DNA from: Sphingomonas panacis
GTDB taxonomy: Bacteria > Pseudomonadota > Alphaproteobacteria > Sphingomonadales > Sphingomonadaceae
Assembly: GCF_001717955.1 (NCBI RefSeq)
Contig: NZ_CP014169.1
Coordinates: forward strand, 186,001-250,000
Direction of reading: 5' to 3'
Length of the DNA: 64,000 nucleotides
Shown piece after piece: positions 15,690-25,540 of this stretch. Under the pieces are notes generated by a model that did no database searches, was not told the DNA's origin, and saw nothing but the letters and a program-made list of their open reading frames with translations. The position numbers and the translations under genes are program-made. How positions within the stretch are numbered: the first letter of the stretch is position 1; each line of letters starts with the position of its first letter.

Positions 15690-17600
15690 ATGGTCGAAGA
15701 TATTGCAAAAGCCGTTTTGCTCCGTCTGGCCGATGCGGAGGGGCTCAATCCTGATCTGCTCAAAGACAGGTACGTTGCAGAACGAAACCGGCGGATCGTG
15801 CCGACCGGCAATGGTCAATACACCCCGACGGTGGAAGGCGCCTTTGCCAATTTTGGCAGGGATCCCTGGGCCGATCCCAATTTTCAGCGCGATGCTGTCC
15901 TGGGACATTCCGAAGTCATCGTGGCCGGCGCCGGCTTTGGCGGTCTGGTGAGCGCTGCCCGGCTGCGCGAGGCGGGATGTAACGATATTCGCGTCATCGA
16001 CGAGGCCGGCGATTTCGGCGGCACCTGGTACTGGAACCGATATCCGGGCGCGATGTGCGACATTGAGGCGCACATCTATCTGCCGTTGATCGAGGAACTG
16101 GGCTACGCGCCAAAGCATCGATATTCCTATGCGCCCGAGATGCTCGATGTCAGCCAGCGGGCCGGCCGGCACTATGGACTTTACGAACAAGCCTTGTTCC
16201 AGACGAGCATCCTGGACGTACGTTGGCTGGAAAGCGAAAAGCACTGGCTGGTCGAGACCAACCGAGGCGATCGGCTGACCTGCGACATCCTGGTGATGGC
16301 GTGCGGTCGACAGAGCTTGCCGAAGCTTCCAGGCATTCCCGGGATCGACCGCTTCAAGGGGCACGCATTCCATTCGAGCCGCTGGGATTATGCCTATACG
16401 GGTGGCGACTTCCATGGCGGAATGACCGGATTGGCAGACAAGCGGGTCGCCGTGATCGGCACCGGCGCCACCGCCATTCAGCTGATCCCCGAAGTGGCCA
16501 AGGACGCCAAGGAACTGCTGGTATTCCAGCGTACCCCGTCCTCGGTCGGCGTGCGGGCCAACCGTGACACTCCGCCGGATTATGCTGACAGGAGTCGACC
16601 CGGTTGGCAGCGCGAGCGGCGATACAATTTTCAGTCGATAATCTCGAACATTCCTCAGGACCAGGATCTGGTCGGTGATGGCTGGACCGATTTCACGCGG
16701 AAGATCAAACCGCCCACGCCTATCGAACTCGCGGAACAGCTTGGTCGCCAGCCGACCCCTGAGGAGCTGAAGCTCGTCGCGGAAATCTTCGACTACCGCG
16801 TGATGAACGAATTGCGCGGGCGCATCGACGACATCGTTGCCGATCCGGAAACGGCTGAACTTCTGAAGCCTTGGTATCGGTGGTTCTGCAAGCGTCCGTG
16901 TTTCCACGACGGTTACCTCGAGACATTCAACCGGCTCAATGTGCGCCTGATCGATACCGGTGGTCTCGGCGTCGAGCGCATCAGCGAGACAGGCATCGTC
17001 GTCGACGGCGTCGAGTATCCGATCGATTGCCTGATCTTCGCGACCGGATTCGAGGCAAACATCTCCTACAAGCGACTGACCGGCTTCGAAGTCTATGGTC
17101 GAGGTGGACTTGCGCTAGGTGACCATTGGACCGGTGGCGTTCGGACGCTGCATGGCATGATGACGGACGGCTTTCCGAATCTGTTCATGGTCGGTGGAAA
17201 TCAGCAGACTACAGCCGCGGTAAATGCCGTGCACCTTATCGATGAGCAAGCCGAGCACGTCGCGTATATCTACCGTCGTTTCAAGGAACTTGGCCTCAGG
17301 CAAATCGAGCCGACGAGCGATGCGGTAGACGATTATGTGCATATCATCCGCTCCTCGCCGGCCAACGCCGCCTTGGTGGATTTCTACAAGGACTGCACAC
17401 CCGGCTACTACAACGCCGAAGGCAAGGCGACGCGCAGCGAGGACATCTTTTTCGGGGGCCGTTATGGCGATGGCCCTATCCCTTTTTTCCGCATGTTGCA
17501 GGCTTGGCGGGCGACAGGTCAGATGGAGGGTCTGACGCTGGGCGATTATACGGGCGAGCATGTCGGCTCTGGCGACTACGTGTCGAACATCATCAGCTGA
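15690..17600 (+). CDS. Baeyer-Villiger monooxygenase (type I FMO-like)
   Basis: A 636-residue FAD/NADPH monooxygenase. The FAD Rossmann motif GAGFGG is near residue 79, then DFGGTWYWNRYPG, the BVMO fingerprint FKGHAFHSSRW (FxGxxxHxxxW) near 222, the NADPH motif GTGATA near 255 and the FATGFE motif near 450. Length exceeds cyclohexanone monooxygenase (about 540) and fits the larger cyclopentadecanone/steroid/phenylacetone branch, which has an extra N-terminal segment. It inserts oxygen beside a carbonyl to give an ester or lactone. ATG 15690 is chosen since GAGAGG lies 6 bases upstream; ATG 15684 is nearly as likely. Divergent from the HSL hydrolase. A paralogue lies at 57368. Confidence 0.93.
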   Translation: MVEDIAKAVLLRLADAEGLNPDLLKDRYVAERNRRIVPTGNGQYTPTVEGAFANFGRDPWADPNFQRDAVLGHSEVIVAGAGFGGLVSAARLREAGCNDIRVIDEAGDFGGTWYWNRYPGAMCDIEAHIYLPLIEELGYAPKHRYSYAPEMLDVSQRAGRHYGLYEQALFQTSILDVRWLESEKHWLVETNRGDRLTCDILVMACGRQSLPKLPGIPGIDRFKGHAFHSSRWDYAYTGGDFHGGMTGLADKRVAVIGTGATAIQLIPEVAKDAKELLVFQRTPSSVGVRANRDTPPDYADRSRPGWQRERRYNFQSIISNIPQDQDLVGDGWTDFTRKIKPPTPIELAEQLGRQPTPEELKLVAEIFDYRVMNELRGRIDDIVADPETAELLKPWYRWFCKRPCFHDGYLETFNRLNVRLIDTGGLGVERISETGIVVDGVEYPIDCLIFATGFEANISYKRLTGFEVYGRGGLALGDHWTGGVRTLHGMMTDGFPNLFMVGGNQQTTAAVNAVHLIDEQAEHVAYIYRRFKELGLRQIEPTSDAVDDYVHIIRSSPANAALVDFYKDCTPGYYNAEGKATRSEDIFFGGRYGDGPIPFFRMLQAWRATGQMEGLTLGDYTGEHVGSGDYVSNIIS

Positions 17601-17693
17601 AAGAGGCTGCGCTGCAAGAACGGGGGTGGCAACGCCGCCTAGGCTCTGCATTGGAATAGAGCTCCAAGGCTCCGGCTGTCGCGATAGTAAACC

Positions 17694-17707
17694 ATCGCAT
17701 GTGTAAT
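17694..17707. promoter_or_regulatory. candidate regulon operator, site D
   Basis: ATCGCATGTGTAAT matches the shared degenerate palindrome and ends 72 bp before the acyl-CoA dehydrogenase start at 17780, in the 179-bp gap after the BVMO gene. This implies a separate promoter for the dehydrogenase-lyase pair. Confidence 0.5.
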
Positions 17708-17779
17708 TGCGACGGCCGTTGTCGCTGTCGAAATTTTCGGCGATCCACTTCTGGCGGCCCCGCATCGGAAAAGAGTAAA

Positions 17780-18985
17780 ATGACCGATATCAATACGGAG
17801 ACAACGCTTTACCTCACGGAAGAGCGACTGATGATGCGGGATCTGGCCCGCGAGTTCACCCTCAACGAAGTCTTGCCGATTGCAAACCAACTCGATCCGA
17901 TCAAGGGCGACATACCGAGGTCGCTGATCGACAAGATGGGAGAGCTCGGCTTTTTCGGCATCATGATTCCGGCAGAGTTGGGCGGGCTCGGGCTTGGAGC
18001 GTTCGAATATTGTCTGGTCGCGGAAGAGCTCGCACGCGGCTGGATGAGCGTCTCGAGCATCATTGCTCGTGGCAATGGTCTTTACAAGTCCATTCCCGGC
18101 GATGAGGAGGAGCGCGCAGAGAAAACCAAGCTCATGGCAGCAGGCCAGTACCTGGGGGCAGCAGCCTTGTCCGAACCGAGCACGGGGTCCGATCTCTCAG
18201 GTGTGAACTGTCGGGCTCGCAGGGACGGCGATGACTGGGTGATCACCGGAAACAAATACTGGTGCACCTTTGCTGATGGCGCCGACTTCATCAACGTGCT
18301 CTGTCGGCTTGATGGCGCGGAGGTTTCTGAGGGTGGGCGAACGCCGACCGTGACAATCGCGGTCGAAAAGCCACGTGGTGTATTGCCGGACGGCGTGACG
18401 GGCAGCCCGATCCCGAAGATCGGCTATTTCGGCTGGAAGACCTGGGAGCTGCATTTCGACGCGGTTCGCGTCCCCTACCGGCCGCCGGTTTCGGACGCGG
18501 AAACCGGGCGCGGCTTCCAGGCGACTGCCGAATTGCTGGGTGTCGCCCGCGCGCACACAGCCGCACGCTCCATTGGCCTTGCACGCGGTGCGCTCGAAGA
18601 CGCTGTGGCCTATGCCCGCGAACGCGTGCAGTTTGGACAGCCCATTTCAGATTTTCAGGCGATCCGCTTCAAAATTGCAACGATGGCCACGGAGATCGAG
18701 GCGGCCCGCCAATTGATGTACTATGTCTGCAGCCAGATTGATGCGGGTCGCGATGCGCGAACCGAAATCTCCATGGTCAAGCTTTTCGCCGCGGAGATGT
18801 CGGAGCGCGTTACCAGCGAGGCTCTGCAGATCCTGGGTGGAGCAGGATACACGACGCACTTTGCTGTCGAGCGGTACTGGCGGGATGCGCGCCTCACGAA
18901 GATCTTCGAAGGCACGTCGGAAATTCAGCAGCGGATTGTCGCCGACATCCTGCTTGGGAAGCCGACGCGACGCGGTTCGAACTGA
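17780..18985 (+). CDS. acyl-CoA dehydrogenase
   Basis: A 401-residue flavin acyl-CoA dehydrogenase. The N-terminal helical domain (MRDLAREF...), the FAD/substrate signature ALSEPSTGSDLSG and NKYWCTFADGADF, the C-terminal RVQFGQPISDFQAI and QILGGAGYT, and the terminal KIFEGTSEIQQRI with the catalytic Glu near residue 377 are all in place. It introduces an alpha-beta double bond in an acyl-CoA; the GSDLSGVNC region gives no chain-length clue. ATG 17780 begins at the conserved domain; an upstream start at 17699 would add a cysteine-rich tail with no family match. The CitE-like gene follows 80 bp downstream. Confidence 0.92.
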   Translation: MTDINTETTLYLTEERLMMRDLAREFTLNEVLPIANQLDPIKGDIPRSLIDKMGELGFFGIMIPAELGGLGLGAFEYCLVAEELARGWMSVSSIIARGNGLYKSIPGDEEERAEKTKLMAAGQYLGAAALSEPSTGSDLSGVNCRARRDGDDWVITGNKYWCTFADGADFINVLCRLDGAEVSEGGRTPTVTIAVEKPRGVLPDGVTGSPIPKIGYFGWKTWELHFDAVRVPYRPPVSDAETGRGFQATAELLGVARAHTAARSIGLARGALEDAVAYARERVQFGQPISDFQAIRFKIATMATEIEAARQLMYYVCSQIDAGRDARTEISMVKLFAAEMSERVTSEALQILGGAGYTTHFAVERYWRDARLTKIFEGTSEIQQRIVADILLGKPTRRGSN

Positions 18986-19065
18986 TACGGCACCCGGCGC
19001 GGCCTGCTCGTTAGGGTTGCGCGGTCGGGTGCGCGCAATTTCCGTGAACGAATAGGGGAATGCTG

Positions 19066-19923
19066 ATGAGTCAGAAGCCGCGCCGCAGTGCGCTCTACAT
19101 GCCCGCATCGAACGCGCGTGCGATCGAGAAGGCCCGGACACTCGAGGTCGATGTCGTCATCCTCGATCTGGAAGACGCGACCGCGCCGGATGCGAAGGAC
19201 GCGGCGCGGAAGCAGGCCGTGGCCGAGATTGCCAAGGGTGGCTTTGGCGAGCGCGAGGTGGTCCTGCGTGTAAACGCGCTCGATACCGTATGGGGTGCTG
19301 AAGACCTGGCAGTTGCTGCCGGATGCGGCGCGGACGCCGTGTTGCTACCCAAAGTCTCCGGTCCCAAGGCATTGGCCGAGGCCCGGGCAGCGTTGGGCGA
19401 TTCCGGTGCCGATCTTTGGGCAATGATCGAGACGGTTCGCGGCATCGTGGATCTGCGCGCTATCGCCGAGGCGGCCGAGAAATACAGGCTGGTGACGCTC
19501 GTAGCCGGGACGAACGATTTGGCTAAAGAGCTTCGCTGCCGCCCCGGCAGCGACCGGGCGCCGCTCCTGGGTGCGCTTGGCGAGATCGTACTCGCAGCGC
19601 GCCTGACGGGCTTGGTTGCGATCGACGGCGTCTGCAATACCTTGACCGACGCGGACGTTGTCCGGGCCGAATGCGAACAGGGGCTGCGGTGGGGTTTCGA
19701 CGGCAAGACGCTGATCCATCCGGCTCAGGTTGCGGTGGCGAACAGGGTCTTTACGCCAAGCGACACGGAGATTGCCTGGTCGAAGCAGATTCTCGACGCC
19801 TTTGAGCAACCCGACAATGCCGGAAAAGGGGCACTCCAGCTTGGAGGGCAGATGGTCGAGTTGCTGCATCTCGATGAAGCGCGCCGGATTTTGTCTATCG
19901 CGCAGGCGTGCGGCGTCGCCTAG
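19066..19923 (+). CDS. HpcH/HpaI-family CoA lyase (CitE-like)
   Basis: A 285-residue CitE-like protein: RRSALYMPASNARAIEKA, VVILDLEDATAPDAKDAAR (metal loop), LRVNALDT, WAMIETVRGIVDL with a metal-binding Glu, AGTNDLAKELRC and DGKTLIHPAQV. It matches the (3S)-malyl-CoA thioesterase / citramalyl-CoA lyase-like group. AGGGGA lies 6 bases before ATG 19066; ATG 19060 is in frame but would sit on the ribosome site. It probably cleaves a 3-hydroxy-3-methyl or hydroxy-dicarboxylyl-CoA made after the preceding acyl-CoA dehydrogenase. It is the last gene of its unit and is followed by a strong terminator. Confidence 0.88.
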   Translation: MSQKPRRSALYMPASNARAIEKARTLEVDVVILDLEDATAPDAKDAARKQAVAEIAKGGFGEREVVLRVNALDTVWGAEDLAVAAGCGADAVLLPKVSGPKALAEARAALGDSGADLWAMIETVRGIVDLRAIAEAAEKYRLVTLVAGTNDLAKELRCRPGSDRAPLLGALGEIVLAARLTGLVAIDGVCNTLTDADVVRAECEQGLRWGFDGKTLIHPAQVAVANRVFTPSDTEIAWSKQILDAFEQPDNAGKGALQLGGQMVELLHLDEARRILSIAQACGVA

Positions 19924-19953
19924 TCCCCGATCACACGCCCGAAAGATGAAAAG

Positions 19954-19987
19954 AATGCCCCGCGACGGATGACCGTCGCGGGGCATT
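19954..19987. terminator. strong bidirectional rho-independent terminator
   Basis: A 15-bp perfect stem, AATGCCCCGCGACGG pairing with CCGTCGCGGGGCATT, closes on an ATGA tetraloop and runs into TTTT. The other side is A-rich, so the hairpin also has a U-tract when read on the minus strand. It sits between the convergent CitE-like gene and the TonB receptor and should end transcription of both. Confidence 0.9.
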
Positions 19988-20074
19988 TTAGCTGCGCATG
20001 CTCCTGCCCCAGCCAAGCCGTTGCAGCGTCATTTGCCAGCGGCCGCTGCCGCCGCCGACCGACGCTCGATTGGC

Positions 20075-22522
20075 TCAGAAATTATATCCCAGCCGGACGC
20101 CGTAGGTAATCGGCATTGCGGCGTATCGATTCACGGTGTTCGTGGTCGTGACGACGTTAGTCCAATAGTATTTGTTGGTGAGATTCTTGCCGTAAATCGC
20201 GATGTTGAGCTTGTTGTCCATCAGCGACAGGCCAATATCGCCGTCAAGGACGCCATACGCATCGATTTGGCTAAGCGATCGGCCGGCGGGGATGGCGACG
20301 GCGGGATTGGACTCGCCGCCAACAACGGTAACCGCCTTGGTCCGGTAGTTGAATTGCAGTCCAGCGGTCAGTTTTACCCCGTCCGAGATGGGGCGAGTGA
20401 TGCGCGGCGAAATAGCAAACTGCCATTTCGGCGAGAAGGGGACGGCTGTCCCAGCGAAATCGCCGGCCAGACCGGCGCCGTTGATGCCCGAAAACTCGTC
20501 GATCGTCGCATCGAGGTAGGTCACGGCGCCTGAAAGGCTGAGTCCGCCGCCAAAATTGAGCGTTGCGTCTGCGTCGACACCGCGAACGCTCGATTTCGGA
20601 ATATTCTGCAAAACGTCTAGGATGCCGAAATTGGCATCGGCGACTTTGGAGCGCAGCTGTTTATTTTTATAGTCGTAGTAGAAGCCGGCGGCATTGATCT
20701 GCAGCAATCGGTTGAACATCGTTGCCTTGATGCCGCCTTCGATCGCAAGAACTGATTCCTGCTTTACCGGCAAGTACGAACGGAACGAAGAGCTCGAGAC
20801 CAGCGGGAATGAGCCGGCTTTGTAGCCCTTCGACACATTCATATAGAGAAGAACGCCCGGATCGACTTTCCAGTCGACACCGGCTCGCCACGAGACATTG
20901 TGTTCGTGCAGCGTATCAACATAGGGACCGGGCGCACCGGCGGCGACGCCGTTGATCGCTCTGCCCTGATCGTTGATTGGGAAGCATTTGCCGGCCGTGT
21001 AGGGGCCGTACGCGCCGCCCAGCAGGCGCGTGTAGAAGAACGCGCCAGCATCGGTAGGCAGATCGGTGATCGATTGGTTGCAGGTGTAGCCGTCATTCTT
21101 GCTGTCGGTGTATCGCACGCCGCCCTTGATGGTCACGTTCGAGACGACGTCAGCCTCGACGTTTCCGAAAAAAGCGTAATTCAGGATGTCCTGATTGGTG
21201 GTGAACCGGGCACCATTGATGAAATATCCGGTGCCGAGGAAGATCGCATAGACCGAGCTCGATTGCGGAGTGATCACCTGCGCGGTCTGGCGCACATCGC
21301 TCTTCTCGAGATTTCCGCCGACGACCCATCGGATCGGCTGGTTGCGGGCGTTTGAGAAGCGTAATTCCTGGGTGAATGATTTTGCCGTCCCGCGATCAAT
21401 ATCGAGGTCGAGCGCCGAGAGCGGCAATCCGTCCTGATCGGTGCGCTGATTCTGGCTGTACGTCACATAATTGGTGATCGACGTCAGTTTGACTGCGTCG
21501 CTAAGCGTTTTGTCTACGCGCAAAGTGGCCTGAACCTGTGAATTGCGTGCGAAGGGAAGGCCCTGCTTCCAGTCGGCGGCGCGCGCCACCTCGGGCGAGA
21601 AAGGCGATGCACGCAGGGTCGGATCGATGAGCGCTCCGGCCACCTGCAAAGCGATATACTGCGTGGCCTGCGGCTGACTGTGGTCGATCCAGCCGTTGAC
21701 GTTTAACTGTATATCGAGTCCGTCGTTGGGGTTATAGCGCAGAATGCCGCGGCCCATCGCGTTGAGGCGCCTGCCATTCTGGTCATTCGGCCGGCTGTTG
21801 CTAATCTGCCAGGCGTCGGCGCGTTCGAACCGGCCGGCAACGCGGAACGTCAGATTTTCGCTGATCGGGCCCGTGTAGAAAGCCTCGGCATTGACCTCAT
21901 TGAAGCGACCATATGAAATCGTTGCGGAGCCGCGGGGCTGATCGCTGGGCTTGCCCGCGATGTAGTTGATGGCGCCACCGGTGGCGTTGGATCCGAATAA
22001 AGTGCCCTGCGGGCCTTTGAGAACCTCGATCCGCTCGAGATCGTAAGCCGAGTGCTTTGACATGACTGGAAAGGGCAGCGGGGCCTCGTCGCTGTAAACA
22101 GTGACCGCCGGATACGCACCCATCGATGTATCGTAGAACCCGACGCCGCGCAGCGTATAAACCGGCGTGTTGTTCGCACTGTTGGTATAGGACAGGCCGG
22201 GAATCGCATTGGCGATGTCCTCAAGGCTGCTGATCTGGCGTTGTTTCAGTTCGTCCGCGCCAAGAACGCTGACGGTGAGGCCAACGTCGCTCAGGCGCTG
22301 AACGCGCTTGTTGGCGGTTACAACGATATCGGCAACTGTGTTGTCCGGATTCGTGGCCGGCGAAGCGGGCGCCGGCGCCTCCGGGGTCGATTGTACGCTT
22401 TGTTGGTCAGTCTGAGCCGCCGCCTGCTCCGCTGGCGATGCCGTCGATGCAATGGCTGAGTGCGACGACGTTGCGAGCAGCAACACCGCGGCAACTTTGG
22501 AAACATTCTTGACGGTATTCAT
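20075..22522 (-). CDS. TonB-dependent outer-membrane receptor
   Basis: An 815-residue receptor on the minus strand. It has a signal peptide (basic start, VAAVLLLATSSHSAIAS), a Pro/Ala/Gln-rich spacer, a TonB-box-like DIVVTANKR near residue 65, the plug domain (RLSDVGLTVSVLGADEL, LRGVGFYD, DLERIEVLKGPQGTLFG, NATGGAINYI) and a beta-barrel ending in aromatic Phe (VRLGYNF). Sphingomonads use such proteins to import hydrophobic or oligomeric carbon sources in place of porins. A GGAGGAT ribosome site precedes the ATG. It is divergent from the GMC oxidoreductase and likely takes up the island's substrate. A paralogue beside the second BVMO is at 59307. Confidence 0.95.
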   Translation of the reverse strand: MNTVKNVSKVAAVLLLATSSHSAIASTASPAEQAAAQTDQQSVQSTPEAPAPASPATNPDNTVADIVVTANKRVQRLSDVGLTVSVLGADELKQRQISSLEDIANAIPGLSYTNSANNTPVYTLRGVGFYDTSMGAYPAVTVYSDEAPLPFPVMSKHSAYDLERIEVLKGPQGTLFGSNATGGAINYIAGKPSDQPRGSATISYGRFNEVNAEAFYTGPISENLTFRVAGRFERADAWQISNSRPNDQNGRRLNAMGRGILRYNPNDGLDIQLNVNGWIDHSQPQATQYIALQVAGALIDPTLRASPFSPEVARAADWKQGLPFARNSQVQATLRVDKTLSDAVKLTSITNYVTYSQNQRTDQDGLPLSALDLDIDRGTAKSFTQELRFSNARNQPIRWVVGGNLEKSDVRQTAQVITPQSSSVYAIFLGTGYFINGARFTTNQDILNYAFFGNVEADVVSNVTIKGGVRYTDSKNDGYTCNQSITDLPTDAGAFFYTRLLGGAYGPYTAGKCFPINDQGRAINGVAAGAPGPYVDTLHEHNVSWRAGVDWKVDPGVLLYMNVSKGYKAGSFPLVSSSSFRSYLPVKQESVLAIEGGIKATMFNRLLQINAAGFYYDYKNKQLRSKVADANFGILDVLQNIPKSSVRGVDADATLNFGGGLSLSGAVTYLDATIDEFSGINGAGLAGDFAGTAVPFSPKWQFAISPRITRPISDGVKLTAGLQFNYRTKAVTVVGGESNPAVAIPAGRSLSQIDAYGVLDGDIGLSLMDNKLNIAIYGKNLTNKYYWTNVVTTTNTVNRYAAMPITYGVRLGYNF

Positions 22523-22606
22523 AATATCCTCCCCCTCGTATTTTGTCTAAGAACTGCGACGGGGCCGCATTTAGGTCAACCGCGTCCGAGGGAGGTTTCG
22601 GGCCTT

Positions 22607-22620
22607 ATTACATGTGCAAT
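22607..22620. promoter_or_regulatory. candidate regulon operator, site C
   Basis: ATTACATGTGCAAT matches the shared degenerate palindrome. It begins 84 bp upstream of the TonB receptor start (22522) and lies 145 bp before the divergent GMC oxidoreductase start, within their common 243-bp control region. Confidence 0.55.
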
Positions 22621-22765
22621 GGATGGTGCTAATCGAGCCGCAAAGAGAGACAGGCACTCTAATCCACGACTAATAGTTCGCTAACTGAGCGGTCTGGTAA
22701 TCGAGCATGATTGCCAGATCCAAGAAAGGTGCCCGTGCGCCAAATTTACTGGTGGGGATGTCTTA

Positions 22766-24349
22766 ATGGGCGTGAATTATGACTACATCATCGTAGGGGC
22801 TGGCTCTGCCGGCTGCGTCCTGGCGGAACGTCTCTCGCAGGGGAGCGAGCGCGTGCTTCTCATTGAAGCCGGCGGCCGCCCGATGCATCCGATGTTGCAC
22901 ATTCCGGCCGGGTACTCGTACAACCTAGGGCCGCGTCCCTACAATTGGGGGTACGAGACCGAGGCAGAGCCGGTTCTGGGCGGTCGAAAGATCAAATGGC
23001 CTCGCGGCAAAGTGCTCGGTGGATCTTCCGCCATCAACGGCATGATCAATGTCATCGGTCAGCGGGAAGACTATGATCACTGGCGCCAGCTTGGCAATGA
23101 AGGCTGGGCCTGGGACGACGTCTCCCCGTATTTCCGTCGGCTTGAGCGTTTCCCAGAAGGCGGTGCCGATCGAGGCAAGACCGGTCGGCTTGGCATCACC
23201 CCCATGGCGCCACATCCGATTTCGGAGGCCTTTATCGGCGCCCTCGATAGTCTTGGCACGAAGCTGACCGACACCAATTCCGGTGATCAGGAAGGCTGCA
23301 CATATGTGGAATCGACCGTGTTCAAGGGCGTTCGGCAATCGACGGCGAAAGCCTATCTCGAGCCAGCGCGGAAGCGTCCGAACCTCAGCATCATGACCGA
23401 TGCCCTCGTCGAGCGCATCGTGTTCGACGGGAATCGCGCAACCGGTGTCGTGGTGCGGCGGGACGATCGCGTCGAGACTGTCGCAACGAAAGGCGAGGTG
23501 ATCGTCAGCGCTGGTGCGGTCAACAGTCCGCAGCTCCTTGAACTGTCAGGTATCGGCCATTCCGAGACGCTTGTTGCCGCTGGCATAAAAGTCTTTCACG
23601 ACCTGGCCGGTGTCGGCGAGAACCTGCAGGATCATTATGCGGCGTTCGTCTCGTATCGGGTAGCTGGCGCGAAGACGGTCAATGAGCTCTCTCGCGGCCT
23701 CCCGCTGGTGGGGCAAGTGCTTCGCTTCGCCTTTCTTCGCAAAGGCCTTCTGACTTCGGCGCCGGCGCATGTGCTCGCCTATATCCGCACGCGTTCGAAC
23801 CTTGCCTCACCCGACATTCAGTTGGCGATGATGCCTGCGACGCTCGATCCGCAAACCAACGCGCTGGAACGGGAAGCCGGAATGACCTGTGTGGCCTACC
23901 AACTCAGGCCGGACAGCCGGGGCTCCATCCACGTCACTTCGGCGGATCCGAGCAAGCCGCCGCGTATCATCGCCAATTATCTGAAAGAGGCAGGCGATCA
24001 GCAGACCATCGTCGAAGGCATAAAGGCGATCCGCACGATCATCGGGCAGCCGCCACTGGACCCATTCCGGAGACAAGAGCTGACTCCAGGCGCTGCGCGG
24101 CAGTCCGACGCCGATTTGCTCGCATTCGCGCGCGAGACCGGGTCCACGCTCTACCATCCTGCCGGAACCTGCAAAATGGGGAACGACGATGCCGCAGTCG
24201 TGGACGCGCGCCTCCGCGTTCGCGGCCTGCGCAACCTTCGCGTCGTCGACGCGAGCGTTATGCCGGTTATCATCTCGGGCAACACCAACACTCCGACGAT
24301 CATGATCGCGGAAAAAGCTGCAGACATGATCCTTGCGGATGCGCGCTGA
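22766..24349 (+). CDS. GMC-family FAD-dependent alcohol dehydrogenase/oxidase
   Basis: A 527-residue glucose-methanol-choline oxidoreductase. GAGSAG at residues 11-16 binds FAD; RGKVLGGSSAINGM is GMC signature 1 and GAVNSPQLLELSGIG is signature 2; the C-terminal YHPAGTCKMG and SGNTNTPTIMIAEKAAD carry the active-site His and Asn. Length fits choline dehydrogenase and AlkJ-like alcohol dehydrogenases. It probably oxidises a cyclic or aliphatic alcohol at the cytoplasmic membrane and passes electrons to the respiratory chain or oxygen. It is divergent from the TonB receptor, and a zinc alcohol dehydrogenase follows 98 bp downstream. Confidence 0.92.
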   Translation: MGVNYDYIIVGAGSAGCVLAERLSQGSERVLLIEAGGRPMHPMLHIPAGYSYNLGPRPYNWGYETEAEPVLGGRKIKWPRGKVLGGSSAINGMINVIGQREDYDHWRQLGNEGWAWDDVSPYFRRLERFPEGGADRGKTGRLGITPMAPHPISEAFIGALDSLGTKLTDTNSGDQEGCTYVESTVFKGVRQSTAKAYLEPARKRPNLSIMTDALVERIVFDGNRATGVVVRRDDRVETVATKGEVIVSAGAVNSPQLLELSGIGHSETLVAAGIKVFHDLAGVGENLQDHYAAFVSYRVAGAKTVNELSRGLPLVGQVLRFAFLRKGLLTSAPAHVLAYIRTRSNLASPDIQLAMMPATLDPQTNALEREAGMTCVAYQLRPDSRGSIHVTSADPSKPPRIIANYLKEAGDQQTIVEGIKAIRTIIGQPPLDPFRRQELTPGAARQSDADLLAFARETGSTLYHPAGTCKMGNDDAAVVDARLRVRGLRNLRVVDASVMPVIISGNTNTPTIMIAEKAADMILADAR

Positions 24350-24447
24350 GCAGACCGACGGGTCGGTAGCGACGAAGAGGTTCACGACGAAAGGAACTGC
24401 CGGCCGCGAAAATTCGCTCGGCTGTCGGTTGTTGTAGGAGAAGTCTG

Positions 24448-25500
24448 ATGAAAGCGATTGTATATCACGGTGTCGGGGATGTTCGGTTTGAATCTGTTCC
24501 CGATCCCGTGCTGCCCTCCTCGAAGGGCGCGATCGTGCACATCACGACCTGCGGTATTTGCGGCAGTGACCTGCATCCCTATCATGTAAATCCTGGTCTT
24601 GGATCGTTCTGCATTGGCCATGAGGCGGTCGGGACGGTCGCGGCGGTCGGATCCGACGTCCGCAACTTCAAGGTCGGAGATCGCGTTCTGGTGGCCGCGT
24701 CGGCCGGGTGCGGCGAGTGCGCGCGCTGCGAGCGCGGAGAGGTCATCCTGTGTGAGCGCTCGACGATCGGTCGTGCCTTTGGCCAGGGCCTCCCAGATCT
24801 GAGCGGTTGCCAGGCAGAAGGGGTTGCCGTGCCGGCCGCGGATCGCAACCTCTGGCCACTGCCGGAGGAATTCTCCGACGACGTCGGCATCATGCTGACC
24901 GACAACCTCTCGACGGCCTGGTACTGCGCGCGCGGTGCCAAGGTCAAACCCGGTGACACCGTCGCCGTTATCGGGCTTGGCTCGGTGGGCTTGAGCTGCG
25001 TTATGGCAGCAAAGGCGATGGGCGCGGCGAGGGTTTTCGCAATCGACCTACTCGCCGATCGGCGTGCCGCCGCCGCCGCTTTGGGCGCAGAACCGATCGA
25101 CGTCGAAGACGTCCGTGCCGCCGTCTTGGAGATGACCGACGGTGCCGGCGTCGACGCCGCTCTCGATGCGAGCGGCGGGCGCATCACTACGCCGTTGGCG
25201 GTGAGCCTCGCGCGGCGCGGTGGAAGCGTCTCGGTCGTTGGTGTCACCGAGCAACCCGCGTTCGAGTTCCCCGTGCTCGAGTGTCTGCGCAAGAACTTGA
25301 CATTCGTGACAGGCGTTTGTTCGGTTCAGGCTCAGTTGCCCGAGATCGTGTCGGCGTTGAAGAGCGGAAAGCTCTCGGCCGACCATATGGAGTCGCTCGT
25401 GACGCATCGTATTCCCCTCTCTGAGGCGCGAGATGCGTACAAGGTGTTCGACGAGAGGCCGGAAGGCTTGAAAAAGATCCTGCTCACACCGTCGGGCTGA
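24448..25500 (+). CDS. zinc-dependent medium-chain alcohol dehydrogenase
   Basis: A 350-residue MDR enzyme. Catalytic zinc ligands Cys38 (CGICGSD) and His58-Glu59 (GHEAVG) are present, and the structural-zinc lobe has the full Cys88/91/94/102 set in AGCGECARCERGEVILC. The NAD-binding motif GLGSVG is near residues 172-177 and an acidic residue follows (FAIDL), which favours NAD over NADP. It interconverts a secondary or primary alcohol and the carbonyl. It follows the GMC gene by 98 bp in the same direction. In a lactone-type pathway it could oxidise the hydroxy-acid released by the hydrolase. Confidence 0.93.
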   Translation: MKAIVYHGVGDVRFESVPDPVLPSSKGAIVHITTCGICGSDLHPYHVNPGLGSFCIGHEAVGTVAAVGSDVRNFKVGDRVLVAASAGCGECARCERGEVILCERSTIGRAFGQGLPDLSGCQAEGVAVPAADRNLWPLPEEFSDDVGIMLTDNLSTAWYCARGAKVKPGDTVAVIGLGSVGLSCVMAAKAMGAARVFAIDLLADRRAAAAALGAEPIDVEDVRAAVLEMTDGAGVDAALDASGGRITTPLAVSLARRGGSVSVVGVTEQPAFEFPVLECLRKNLTFVTGVCSVQAQLPEIVSALKSGKLSADHMESLVTHRIPLSEARDAYKVFDERPEGLKKILLTPSG

Positions 25501-25540
25501 TCGAACTTGTTGATAACGCCTATTTCGAAGTAACTATGTC

